From Candidatus Dojkabacteria bacterium (lineage in GTDB: Bacteria; Patescibacteriota; Dojkabacteria; J137): DNA of 10,955 nt. The stretch lies in the NCBI GenBank assembly GCA_003694175.1, contig RFKV01000003.1, forward strand, positions 1-10,955, written 5' to 3'. Both the position numbers and the translations under genes were made by a program. Shown piece after piece: positions 1-6,700 of this stretch (the stretch's first letter is position 1; every line of letters begins with the position of its first letter). Below the pieces are notes generated by a model. It made no database searches and had not been told where the DNA came from. It saw nothing but the letters and a program-made list of their open reading frames with translations.

Positions 1-298
1 CCTTTTTTAATATTTCTGTAAATTCTCTTAAACCTATACTTCGGTCATCCTGTTCAACTGATACTACTAAAGATAAATCAAAACTTTTAGAATTCTTAAA
101 CTCTCTAAAATTATTATACAAAGAATATTGAACTTCTTTTTCAGCACCTAATGCTGTTTTAGACAATCGTAAGTCTTGAGGACCGGGAGTTATACCTACC
201 AATATTATTTCGGACACACCAGCACCAGATGATGTCCGAAATATAGATCCAACATTGTGTATTGACCGTATATTGTCTAAAATTACTCTAGTGTTCAT
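1..298 (-). CDS. SpoU/TrmH-family RNA 2'-O-methyltransferase (partial, C-terminus beyond window)
   Basis: The first ~99 codons of an S-adenosylmethionine-dependent (SPOUT fold) enzyme that methylates ribose 2'-OH groups of tRNA or rRNA. The ATG at 298-296 overlaps the recG TGA (ATGA), so translation is probably coupled to recG. I translated it directly. Residues 9-22 (N-I-R-S-I-H-N-V-G-S-I-F-R-T) are the SpoU motif 1, with the conserved Asn15 and the Arg21 expected to be catalytic. They are followed by LVGITPGPQDLR and KTALGAE (residues 33-53), also typical of the family. No N-terminal RNA-binding extension is present, so this looks like the short TrmH/TrmL-type form. Motifs 2 and 3, which form the SAM-binding knot, lie off the left edge, so the subfamily and target nucleotide cannot be assigned. 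The family call is secure; completeness of the gene is not known. Confidence 0.9.
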   Translation of the reverse strand, partial: MNTRVILDNIRSIHNVGSIFRTSSGAGVSEIILVGITPGPQDLRLSKTALGAEKEVQYSLYNNFREFKNSKSFDLSLVVSVEQDDRSIGLREFTEILKK

Positions 299-2310
299 GA
301 GAACAATGATGATTCAAGGAATTCTAATACCTTTTCCGTCTTGTTCTTGGTTAGCCTCTTTGCTAAGTCTATTGATAACCTGACTTGGGCTAAATCAGTG
401 TAATTTGCAATTTTTAGATCTGGCAAACCAATTTGTCTAGTGCCAAAAAGATCTCCTGGTCCTCTTAACTCTAAATCCTTCTCAGCAATGACTAAACCAT
501 CACTGTTTTGACAAAAAAATTTTAATTTCTCTTTTTGTGATTCGTTTAGAATTTCTCTTTCTAACAAATAACAATAAGACTTTTGTCCTGATCTCCCTAC
601 ACGACCCCTCATTTGATGGAGTTGCGACAAACCAAACATTTGAGGACTTGAAATCACTATAATATTCGCATCCGGTATATCTATACCAATTTCAATAATA
701 GAAGTAGAAAGTAAGATTCTAGATCGATTTTCTTTAAATTCAGTAACTGCTTTGCTTTTTTTTTCAGGAGTCATCCTTCCGGTTAGTGTAACAATTCCAA
801 ATTCTTCTAAAATTTGTTGAAGTAATTTAACTTCATTATTTAAGTTTGAAACTTTTTCATTTTCTATAGATGGAACTACCCATATTATCTTATTTGAAAA
901 ATTTATGGACAATTGTTCTTTACACCAACTTAATAATCTTTGGATTTTATCTCTACTCACAAAGTAAGTTTTTATATCTCTTTTCCCAAAAGGGATTGAT
1001 TTAATAGTTTTTACCTCAATATCTTCAAAAATACTTTTAACTAGAGTTCTAGGTATTGGAGTTGCGGTCATTTCTACCACATTTTTCTGACAGTCAGTAT
1101 TAATGTTTAAATACTCCCTCTGGACTACTCCAAATTTTTGTTGTTCGTCTATCACTACTAACGAGATGTTTCTAAATTTCCTGAATAGAACCGAAGTTGT
1201 TCCAACAAAAATATTTGAGCCAGGCTGATAACTATTATCAAATTTTCCATCTGAGGAAACTTTAAATATCTTAACTGGTAATCCCGATGAATAGTTAACT
1301 AAATTCATAAAATGTTGGTCTACCAGGATTGATGTAGGACAGAGCAAAACTGTATCGTAACCTGCAAGCGCGAATAAAAGTAAGGAGTAGTAAGCAATTA
1401 AACTTTTTCCTGAACCTACGTCTCCTTGAATTAAAAAATTTATCTCTTCATTATTTTTTAACTTAGAAAATATTTCTTGAGTTATACAAAATTGATCAAA
1501 TGTTAACTTTTTTTCTATCAAATTTTCAAATTCAACCGGCGAAAGAAGTTTTCGATCAGGCTTTCTAGAAATTAATACCTGATTCTGACTACTACTTTTG
1601 GTTTTAGACTTCATGTTTTTACTCTTCAAGTATAAAGTAGCTATTTCTAAACCAGCAAACTTTCTCACAGCACTATCTAGTTTTGATATATCTTCTGGGA
1701 AGTGAAGCTGTACTAAGTCATTAACACTAATATCAAATTCTTTATAGAACTCATTGGAAAAGAGGTTTTCCAATTCACCAGAATGCACGAGCTGGTTAAG
1801 TACTTTTTTCAAAATTGTTCTATAAGCCTTTATTGATAATCCAGCTGTAAGACGGTAAACTGGGGCAATAATTCCTAGGTGGAGTTGTCCTTGTTCTTTA
1901 TGTTTCTCCATAGATCGAATTACGAAGCTTTCTCGTCCATTTTTAAAAGTTCTTCTGTCAAGTTGTATATAGTACTTTTCGTCTTTAGAAACCGAATTGA
2001 TTAAATAGTGTTGATTAAAGGATTTAACAATCAAACTATCAGTAAAGTCTGCGAGTAAAATATTTTGAACACTAAGATTATGACGTATAACACTACTTTT
2101 TATATCAAGAACTCTACAAAGTAAGGTGGCTGTAGACCTTCCTTGTTTCTTTAATGTAGATATATCAATAACTTCAGAAGTGTCTGAGTATCTATATGGG
2201 AAAGCAGTAATCAAATCTTTAACAGTATTAATTCCTAACTTTTTGAACTGAGATACTCTGGTCCTTGGTAAAAACCCAATTGCGGAAAGTTCACAGTTCA
2301 AAAAAATCAT
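295..2310 (-). CDS. recG: ATP-dependent DNA helicase RecG
   Basis: A superfamily 2 helicase that remodels stalled replication forks and branch-migrates Holliday junctions in the cytoplasm. At 671 aa it is close to the usual ~690. The N-terminal wedge/OB region is residues ~20-200, with KLGINTVKDL at 24-33 and FPYRYSD near 37-43. Helicase motifs are Walker A GDVGSGKS (296-303), motif II DEQQ (388-391), motif III TATPIPRTL (415-423), motif V around ISTSIIEIGID-like residues 535-544, and motif VI QMRGRVGRSG (566-575). ELRGPGDLFGTRQ (614-626) is the RecG-specific C-terminal signature. Motif II reads DEQQ where DEQH is usual, and the N-terminal GVGP-type turn is not preserved (IGFLPRT). The ATG at 2310 has no Shine-Dalgarno; a TATTAT box lies 7 nt upstream and an extended -10 box about 100 bp upstream. 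The gene overlaps the methyltransferase start downstream. Confidence 0.97.
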   Translation of the reverse strand: MIFLNCELSAIGFLPRTRVSQFKKLGINTVKDLITAFPYRYSDTSEVIDISTLKKQGRSTATLLCRVLDIKSSVIRHNLSVQNILLADFTDSLIVKSFNQHYLINSVSKDEKYYIQLDRRTFKNGRESFVIRSMEKHKEQGQLHLGIIAPVYRLTAGLSIKAYRTILKKVLNQLVHSGELENLFSNEFYKEFDISVNDLVQLHFPEDISKLDSAVRKFAGLEIATLYLKSKNMKSKTKSSSQNQVLISRKPDRKLLSPVEFENLIEKKLTFDQFCITQEIFSKLKNNEEINFLIQGDVGSGKSLIAYYSLLLFALAGYDTVLLCPTSILVDQHFMNLVNYSSGLPVKIFKVSSDGKFDNSYQPGSNIFVGTTSVLFRKFRNISLVVIDEQQKFGVVQREYLNINTDCQKNVVEMTATPIPRTLVKSIFEDIEVKTIKSIPFGKRDIKTYFVSRDKIQRLLSWCKEQLSINFSNKIIWVVPSIENEKVSNLNNEVKLLQQILEEFGIVTLTGRMTPEKKSKAVTEFKENRSRILLSTSIIEIGIDIPDANIIVISSPQMFGLSQLHQMRGRVGRSGQKSYCYLLEREILNESQKEKLKFFCQNSDGLVIAEKDLELRGPGDLFGTRQIGLPDLKIANYTDLAQVRLSIDLAKRLTKNKTEKVLEFLESSLFS

Positions 2311-2317
2311 TTAAACT

Positions 2318-2323
2318 ATAATA
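2318..2323 (-). promoter_or_regulatory. -10-like box directly upstream of recG
   Basis: The minus strand reads TATTAT, ending 7 nt before the recG ATG, so transcription from it would begin at or next to the start codon and give an essentially leaderless mRNA. There is no recognisable -35 element and no Shine-Dalgarno. The surroundings are AT-rich, so a chance match is quite possible. Confidence 0.3.
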
Positions 2324-2360
2324 AAAAAATATGATTTTTTTTCTACTATTAGCTTATACT

Positions 2361-2486
2361 CTAGTTAGTTAGAAAAAAATGAAACAAACTAAGCATCGGA
2401 GGAACGATTATACCAATGATAATTGTCAATATCATCAAATACAAAGCAAATTTGTTAAATTTGTTCGTAACCTTTCTTTTTGCCAT
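2361..2486 (-). CDS. Small single-membrane-segment protein, 41 aa, unrecognised
   Basis: A short gene between tRNA-Ser and recG on the same strand, read by hand: ATG at 2486-2484, TAG at 2363-2361. The product starts MAKRKVTNKFNKF, a strongly basic leader, then runs into an uninterrupted hydrophobic stretch (about residues 14-32, LYLMILTIIIGIIVPPM) and ends LFHFFLTN. This predicts an N-in membrane protein, with the two prolines at 29-30 possibly kinking or turning the helix. A perfect TATAAT lies 20 nt upstream of the ATG, giving a short leader; no Shine-Dalgarno is seen. The charge pattern, the clean hydrophobic segment and the promoter make it more credible than a random AT-rich frame. It resembles in layout the tiny basic-plus-TM proteins of other bacteria (for example the DUF4044 type), but I cannot assign a family. 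Function unknown. Confidence 0.6.
   Translation of the reverse strand: MAKRKVTNKFNKFALYLMILTIIIGIIVPPMLSLFHFFLTN
2407..2415 (-). promoter_or_regulatory. Extended -10 promoter element for recG (inside the small upstream gene)
   Basis: The minus strand reads TGGTATAAT, a perfect extended -10 element (TGn plus TATAAT), with no well-spaced -35. Start of transcription would be near 2400, giving recG a leader of about 90 nt. It lies within the last third of the 41-codon gene, in the codons for IGIIV, so it would allow recG transcription separately from the small gene. Confidence 0.4.
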
Positions 2487-2506
2487 AGCAAAAATTACGC
2501 GACGCA

Positions 2507-2512
2507 ATTATA
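2507..2512 (-). promoter_or_regulatory. -10 element for the 41-aa membrane protein gene
   Basis: An exact TATAAT on the minus strand between the 3' end of tRNA-Ser and the small gene. Predicted transcription start is near 2500, about 14 nt before the ATG. The -35 region (TTCTGT at 17-bp spacing) is poor, so support rests on the -10 hexamer and position. Confidence 0.4.
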
Positions 2513-2544
2513 ATAAACTTTCAGCAACTACAGAATGGAAAAAT

Positions 2545-2629
2545 CGGAGAGTGAGGGATTCGAACCCCCGGTTCCTCTCGGAACACCTGTTTTCAAGACA
2601 GGCACATTAGACCACTCTGTCAACTCTCC
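2545..2629 (-). tRNA. tRNA-Ser(UGA): tRNA-Ser (anticodon UGA)
   Basis: An 85-nt class II tRNA on the minus strand. The acceptor stem GGAGAGT pairs perfectly with ACTCTCC. The D stem is ACA/TGT. The anticodon stem CCTGT/ACAGG encloses the loop CTTGAAA, which gives anticodon TGA (reads UCA and other UCN codons). The long variable arm GTTCC-GAGA-GGAAC is diagnostic of serine tRNAs, and the T arm has the usual TTCGAAT loop with one G-U pair. The discriminator base is G, as expected for tRNA-Ser. CCA is not encoded, so a CCA-adding enzyme is needed. A run of five T follows two bases after the discriminator, which may help end transcription. The region upstream carries a TATAAT only 5 nt before the first base. 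Confidence 0.97.
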
Positions 2630-2634
2630 TATAC

Positions 2635-2640
2635 ATTATA
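2635..2640 (-). promoter_or_regulatory. -10 element of tRNA-Ser
   Basis: An exact TATAAT on the minus strand, separated by only 5 nt from the first nucleotide of the mature tRNA. No good -35 hexamer is present at 16-18 bp spacing. If used, transcription would begin at or within a base or two of the tRNA 5' end. Confidence 0.5.
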
Positions 2641-2703
2641 TATAGAGTGTCGACTGTAATTTTACCATACAATAAACATCTTGGAAAATTTAAGTAGCCT
2701 GAG

Positions 2704-2715
2704 TTGTCAAGACAA
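2704..2715. repeat. Short palindrome TTGTC-AA-GACAA between divergent tRNA and PBP genes
   Basis: A perfect 5-bp inverted repeat with a 2-bp centre in the 199-bp region separating tRNA-Ser from the divergent PBP gene. It contains a TTGTCA (plus strand) and an exact TTGACA (minus strand). The plus-strand hexamer is followed after 16 bp by TAGTAT at 2726-2731, a possible weak promoter for the PBP gene. It could be an operator or simply chance; nothing else supports either. Confidence 0.3.
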
Positions 2716-2794
2716 TTTAATTAACTAGTATCGGGACTGGCAATGAGATAATAAGATGATAATTTTCTTTACTCACCGAATCTTACAAATTTTG

Positions 2795-2803
2795 TGATAA
2801 AAT
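2795..2803 (+). promoter_or_regulatory. Extended -10 element upstream of the PBP gene
   Basis: TGATAAAAT matches the extended -10 form (TGn plus TAAAAT, 5 of 6 to consensus). It predicts a start near 2810 and a leader of about 19 nt with no Shine-Dalgarno. A second box, TATAAC at 2819-2824, lies only 4 nt before the ATG. Which is used cannot be decided from sequence. Confidence 0.4.
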
Positions 2804-2828
2804 CGATGTTGTTTCGTGTATAACAAAA

Positions 2829-5800
2829 ATGATTAAAACAAAGTCTAAGAGATTTGGTTTAGGTTTGCATGCAAATTTATCAAGAGCTAAGCTAGCTGAA
2901 CAGACCTTGTCTAAAATGAAGTCAAAAGGCAAAATCAGATTAGCTAGAAGAAAAACTATTAATGTTGTGTTTAAGAAACTAAAACACGTTGCAGTTGTTT
3001 TCGGCGGGGCAATTTTTGTCTCTGCGATAGTAGGTTTTGTGATGTTTTTAAACTACCTTGAAAGTTTAAATAAAAAAATTCCCAATCCCCAAACAATTTT
3101 CCCAGATCTCCCTGAGGCATCAGAAATTTTTGACAGAAGGGCACTGGATGGAGAGGGTACTAAACTTTATAGGGTCATAGGTGCTATAAACAGCGATGAT
3201 TTTGAAATTAAAGATGTACCATTTCATGTCAAATTGGCATTCTTGGCAGCAGAGGATAAAGAGTTTTTTAATCATAATGGCTTCAACTTAGTAGCTATAC
3301 TGAGGTGTGGCATAAGAAACATTAGCTCACAAGAAAACACATGTGGTGGCAGCACAATAACACAACAGCTAGTTAAACTGACCACAAAAAAGAATGCTCC
3401 AACATTGGAAAGAAAAATCGAAGAACTACTGCTAGCGCTAAAAGTTGAGCAAACATACACAAAAGAGGAAATATTAGGAATGTACCTAAGAATTGCACCT
3501 TTCGGTTCTTCTATAGTTGGATTAAAAACTGCTTCAAATTTTTATTTTGGTGTGGAACCCAAAGATTTATCTCTTGCACAGGCCGCAGTCTTAGCTTCAA
3601 TAATACAGAATCCAAATTTACTTTCACCAACAGTGCCATCAGATCAAAATATTGAAAGAGCAAGGAGTGATCTACGAAAGAGGCAAGAGTATGTTTTACA
3701 CCAACTAATGCAAAACATAGATAAGTTTAACTCGGAATTGCGTAAGTTATACAATGATCCTGAAATGGACTCAGTGATAAGTAAGGAGATGATTGATGAA
3801 GCTTTTCAGGTGGATTGGGTATCACAACTAAGGCCGCCCATTGCAACGGATATAAAGGCAGGACATTTTGTAAACTTCGTACTTAAAATGTTGCAAACAA
3901 GAAACTACAAAAATGGAGTAGAACCGTTTACAAGAGAAGAACTACAATCTGAAGGGTACAAGATCTACACAACACTAGATTATCAAGTGCAGCAGATTGC
4001 AGAGTCTAAGGTGAAAAAAGGTGGAAATGACTACAAATATTGGAACGTCAATAATGCTGCTCTAATGACAGTCATACCGGAAACTGGTGAAGTAATAGCT
4101 TGGGCTGGTTCAAAATCCTTTTTTGGCAACGATGAAGGTTGCGACGCTCGAGGACAAAACTGCGCTTACAATCCCCAAGTTGATATTTTACAAAGTCTCC
4201 AAGAGCCCGGTTCCTCTAATAAACCAATCGGATATTACATGGCGTATAAAGATGGATTACTGTATCCTGGTAGTTTATTACCGGACTTTCCTATAAAAAT
4301 ACTAGATGCGAACGGCAAAATTTATGAGCCAAAAAATTGGAATAACACGTTCCAAGGAGTCTTTTATTCAGCAAAAAGCGCTCTTGTTCAATCAAGAAAT
4401 ATACCTGCAATTCAGGTGATTAAAATGGTGGGGGTTCAAAATTACATAAACACGTTCAGAGAGTTTGGTTATACCACAGTAACGGGACAGTACGGAGAGG
4501 CTGCAATACTTGGAGGTGTATCGGTTCTCCCTTGGGAACATGCTCAAGCTTATACTGTTTTTGCAAATGGCGGTGAGATAGCCTATTTAAACCCAATACT
4601 GATGATAAAAGATAAAAATGGAAATGTTGTTTATCAATTTAAGCCCAACAAGAAAAAAGTGGCTGACGAAAGAGCAGTGTTTTTACTTAATGAAACCCTA
4701 AAAAACTATGATGGTTACTCAGATAGGGGTAGAGATATGGCAGGGAAAACTGGCACTACTGATAATAGCATGGATGCATGGTACATAGGTTATTCTCCGG
4801 ATTTTGTTACACTATGCTGGGCGGGCAACAACAATAATTCTTCTATGGATCTTCAGAGAGGTTTTCCTTTCTACGTTGTCCACCCTTGGTGTAAAGAATA
4901 CTTTTACGAGATTGGAGAGTCACCATATTTGTCAGCAAAAAGACCTTTTACTAGACCCGGTGGAATTATATACGGAGGAAACACGTGCAATAAGGATGGT
5001 GAATGTATAGGTATAGAGCCTGGTTTTATGATTGAAGGCAAAATACCACCAATAGATAGAAAAAAGGTTAAAATACAAGTCTGCACAGATCAAAAACATA
5101 AAAAAGCTAGACCTGTAGATATAGCTTTAGGACTTGCTGTAGAAAAAGAGTTTTTCTACTACATTTCACCTGTCCCAAGTCTACAAGGTCAACTTGATGA
5201 ATACATAACATCAAAGCACAACGAAAAACCTAATGAGTTTGATTTAAACGGTGGTCCCAATGAATTTTGTGATATCAACAGAAATACAAGCGGCATCCCT
5301 GGACCTTACTTTGTAATTTTATCACCTTCTGAAGGTGCACTACTGAATAATACAATCAACATAAAGGGAGGTGTATTTGTCGATGATTCAAGTATTATAG
5401 ATGTTCAATTCAGTTTAAATGGAACAAGCATACCTGGATGTAACGTTTCTAATCCAAACTCTTTTGATATAACTTGCGATGTCTCAACAATAGCTGTAGA
5501 AAATGGAGAGTACACCCTAAAAGTAACCGCAAGAGACGAGATTGGCAGAGTTAAATCATTGGAAAGGAAAATAATTATTGGATCACAAATTAACAGTCAT
5601 ATTTTGTTTACTCAAGTTCCTCCAAGTGCACTAACTTATGGTAATAATGTGGGTGCAAGTTGTACCTCGGGAATCTGTGATTACACTATAAAAGTGTCTT
5701 ACAGCGGAGCGTACATTCTAAACAGTGTTGACTTGTATTTATCTAAAAATTATGTAGTTAGTAAAGTAGGTACAATGAATAAAGTAGGTAGCAGTTACGA

Positions 5801-5936
5801 GATAATTTGGGGTAACACTATTTCTCCTCCTGGCGCTCTATCTACAGATAAATACCGTTTTTTTGTAGTAGCGCAAACGAACACAGGTATAACTTTCGAG
5901 TCTGACCGAACAAACGAAATAACGGTTGTGAATTAA
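2829..5936 (+). CDS. Class A penicillin-binding protein (PBP1A-type peptidoglycan glycosyltransferase/transpeptidase) with Ig-like C-terminus
   Basis: A bifunctional cell-wall synthase of 1035 aa, anchored in the cytoplasmic membrane with its catalytic domains outside. Order: basic cytoplasmic tail (1-50), membrane helix (~52-76), GT51 glycosyltransferase (~110-270), transpeptidase (~400-690), linker (~700-820), Ig-like domain (~823-918) and a second probable beta-sandwich (~920-1035). GT51 motifs: EDKEFF with catalytic Glu142, GGSTITQQ (173-180), RKIEE with the second Glu199, and a divergent KEEILGMYL (212-220; ILExYLN is usual). Transpeptidase motifs: SSNK with nucleophile Ser462, SRN (522-524) and KTGTT (640-644), all intact. 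PBP1A proteins are commonly 700-850 aa, so the extra length is the C-terminal sandwiches. All 14 cysteines lie outside the membrane, mostly in close pairs. It is monocistronic, divergent from the tRNA and convergent with the pilus operon. The ATG has no Shine-Dalgarno. Confidence 0.96.
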   Translation: MIKTKSKRFGLGLHANLSRAKLAEQTLSKMKSKGKIRLARRKTINVVFKKLKHVAVVFGGAIFVSAIVGFVMFLNYLESLNKKIPNPQTIFPDLPEASEIFDRRALDGEGTKLYRVIGAINSDDFEIKDVPFHVKLAFLAAEDKEFFNHNGFNLVAILRCGIRNISSQENTCGGSTITQQLVKLTTKKNAPTLERKIEELLLALKVEQTYTKEEILGMYLRIAPFGSSIVGLKTASNFYFGVEPKDLSLAQAAVLASIIQNPNLLSPTVPSDQNIERARSDLRKRQEYVLHQLMQNIDKFNSELRKLYNDPEMDSVISKEMIDEAFQVDWVSQLRPPIATDIKAGHFVNFVLKMLQTRNYKNGVEPFTREELQSEGYKIYTTLDYQVQQIAESKVKKGGNDYKYWNVNNAALMTVIPETGEVIAWAGSKSFFGNDEGCDARGQNCAYNPQVDILQSLQEPGSSNKPIGYYMAYKDGLLYPGSLLPDFPIKILDANGKIYEPKNWNNTFQGVFYSAKSALVQSRNIPAIQVIKMVGVQNYINTFREFGYTTVTGQYGEAAILGGVSVLPWEHAQAYTVFANGGEIAYLNPILMIKDKNGNVVYQFKPNKKKVADERAVFLLNETLKNYDGYSDRGRDMAGKTGTTDNSMDAWYIGYSPDFVTLCWAGNNNNSSMDLQRGFPFYVVHPWCKEYFYEIGESPYLSAKRPFTRPGGIIYGGNTCNKDGECIGIEPGFMIEGKIPPIDRKKVKIQVCTDQKHKKARPVDIALGLAVEKEFFYYISPVPSLQGQLDEYITSKHNEKPNEFDLNGGPNEFCDINRNTSGIPGPYFVILSPSEGALLNNTINIKGGVFVDDSSIIDVQFSLNGTSIPGCNVSNPNSFDITCDVSTIAVENGEYTLKVTARDEIGRVKSLERKIIIGSQINSHILFTQVPPSALTYGNNVGASCTSGICDYTIKVSYSGAYILNSVDLYLSKNYVVSKVGTMNKVGSSYEIIWGNTISPPGALSTDKYRFFVVAQTNTGITFESDRTNEITVVN

Positions 5937-6061
5937 TCCCTCTATATAACTTAGTCTAAGGTTAATCAATTAAACTAATTAAACTAAAGAGATGAAATGA
6001 TGAAGTAATTGTTGTCACACACAATGGAAAAAACTGAAAAATTATGTAGACTTGTTCTATA
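5937..6061. other. Convergent intergenic region between PBP gene and pilO
   Basis: 125 bp separating two converging stop codons, where a bidirectional terminator would be expected. I see only a weak CTTAG-T-CTAAG inverted repeat (about 5950-5960) and ATTGT...ACAAT (about 6008-6025), neither GC-rich nor followed by a T-run on either strand. It also holds a 9-bp tandem duplication at 5969-5986. No gene is apparent. Confidence 0.6.
5969..5986. repeat. Two tandem copies of ATTAAACTA
   Basis: Two perfect, directly adjacent 9-bp copies in the convergent intergenic region. Most likely a slippage duplication in AT-rich non-coding DNA. Confidence 0.8.
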
Positions 6062-6700
6062 TTATCTTAGAAAAAGAACAAATGAGTTTGGAATACTTAG
6101 ATTTTCGTACTCTATTTCGGTGACATTAGACAACGATCTATTAGAGCTTTCAAAAAAAGAGAATCGGGACATACCAATCCTTAAGTCCCAAACTAAAGAA
6201 TCAGTATTCTGCGATAGGTTCATCTCTTTGATTATTAAAATTTCCTGATAAAGTTCGATTTCTTTTATGAAATTTATCAGATTCTTTAAATCCCCTGACA
6301 AAGATATTTCAACAGGAATTTCTCTTAATATGGACGTATTTTGTATGAGTTCTGAAGAATCATCGACCGAAACTTCTCCTATCCTTTCATTATTTACCTT
6401 CAATCCCAAATTTTGAGCTAAAGAAGCTAATTTATTTCTAAAATCAATTAAATCTGAAGGAGAACTAATAACTTTATCGTTTAAACTATTAAACCAACTA
6501 GTATACTGAGAAAAGTTTTTATAATCCAACTCAATTAATTTTATTCTTTCACTGTATTTGTTTATTTTATCTTCATACTCACCAATTTTTCCAATCGTTT
6601 GAAAAATTTCTTGTACTGACGGCACGATAAAGAAGATAAAAAGAAGAAACGTAGTAAGTATCACAATCAGTGACAATAGACTGTTATTAGGTTTTTTCAT
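6062..6700 (-). CDS. pilO: Type IV pilus inner-membrane assembly protein PilO
   Basis: A 212-aa bitopic membrane protein: short basic N-terminus (MKKPNN), membrane helix at ~8-28, predicted coiled coil at ~30-60, then an alpha/beta domain. Residues ~128-182 (IPVEISLSGDLKNLINFIKE and the following strands) match the beta-alpha-beta pattern of the PilO/GspM ferredoxin-like domain. PilO dimerises with PilN and links the pilus platform to the rest of the machine. Its ATG lies 14 nt inside the end of pilN, indicating coupled translation, and no Shine-Dalgarno is visible. The protein has no cysteine. The operon stops here: no pilP or pilQ follows, as expected if there is no outer membrane secretin. 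Sequence identity to model PilO proteins is low; the call rests on architecture, domain pattern and position after pilM-pilN. Confidence 0.85.
   Translation of the reverse strand: MKKPNNSLLSLIVILTTFLLFIFFIVPSVQEIFQTIGKIGEYEDKINKYSERIKLIELDYKNFSQYTSWFNSLNDKVISSPSDLIDFRNKLASLAQNLGLKVNNERIGEVSVDDSSELIQNTSILREIPVEISLSGDLKNLINFIKEIELYQEILIIKEMNLSQNTDSLVWDLRIGMSRFSFFESSNRSLSNVTEIEYENLSIPNSFVLFLR

Noticed and set aside
2416..2610. Plus-strand 64-codon frame preceded by GGAGGA
   Set aside because: It is antisense to the 41-aa membrane protein gene and to tRNA-Ser; its C-terminus (RRVRDSNPR...) is the usual artefact of translating the tRNA complement, and the GGAGG is the complement of Pro-Pro codons.
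3272..3460. Minus-strand frame inside the PBP gene
   Set aside because: Low-complexity serine/phenylalanine-rich antisense of the GT51 domain, so a shadow; the other internal frames in the PBP gene (4804-5010, 4904-5086) are the same kind.
5937..6061. Rho-independent terminator between the convergent genes
   Set aside because: The inverted repeats present are short, AT-rich and not followed by a T-run on either strand.
6009..6248. Plus-strand 79-codon frame
   Set aside because: Mostly antisense to pilO, with no Shine-Dalgarno and no recognisable domain.
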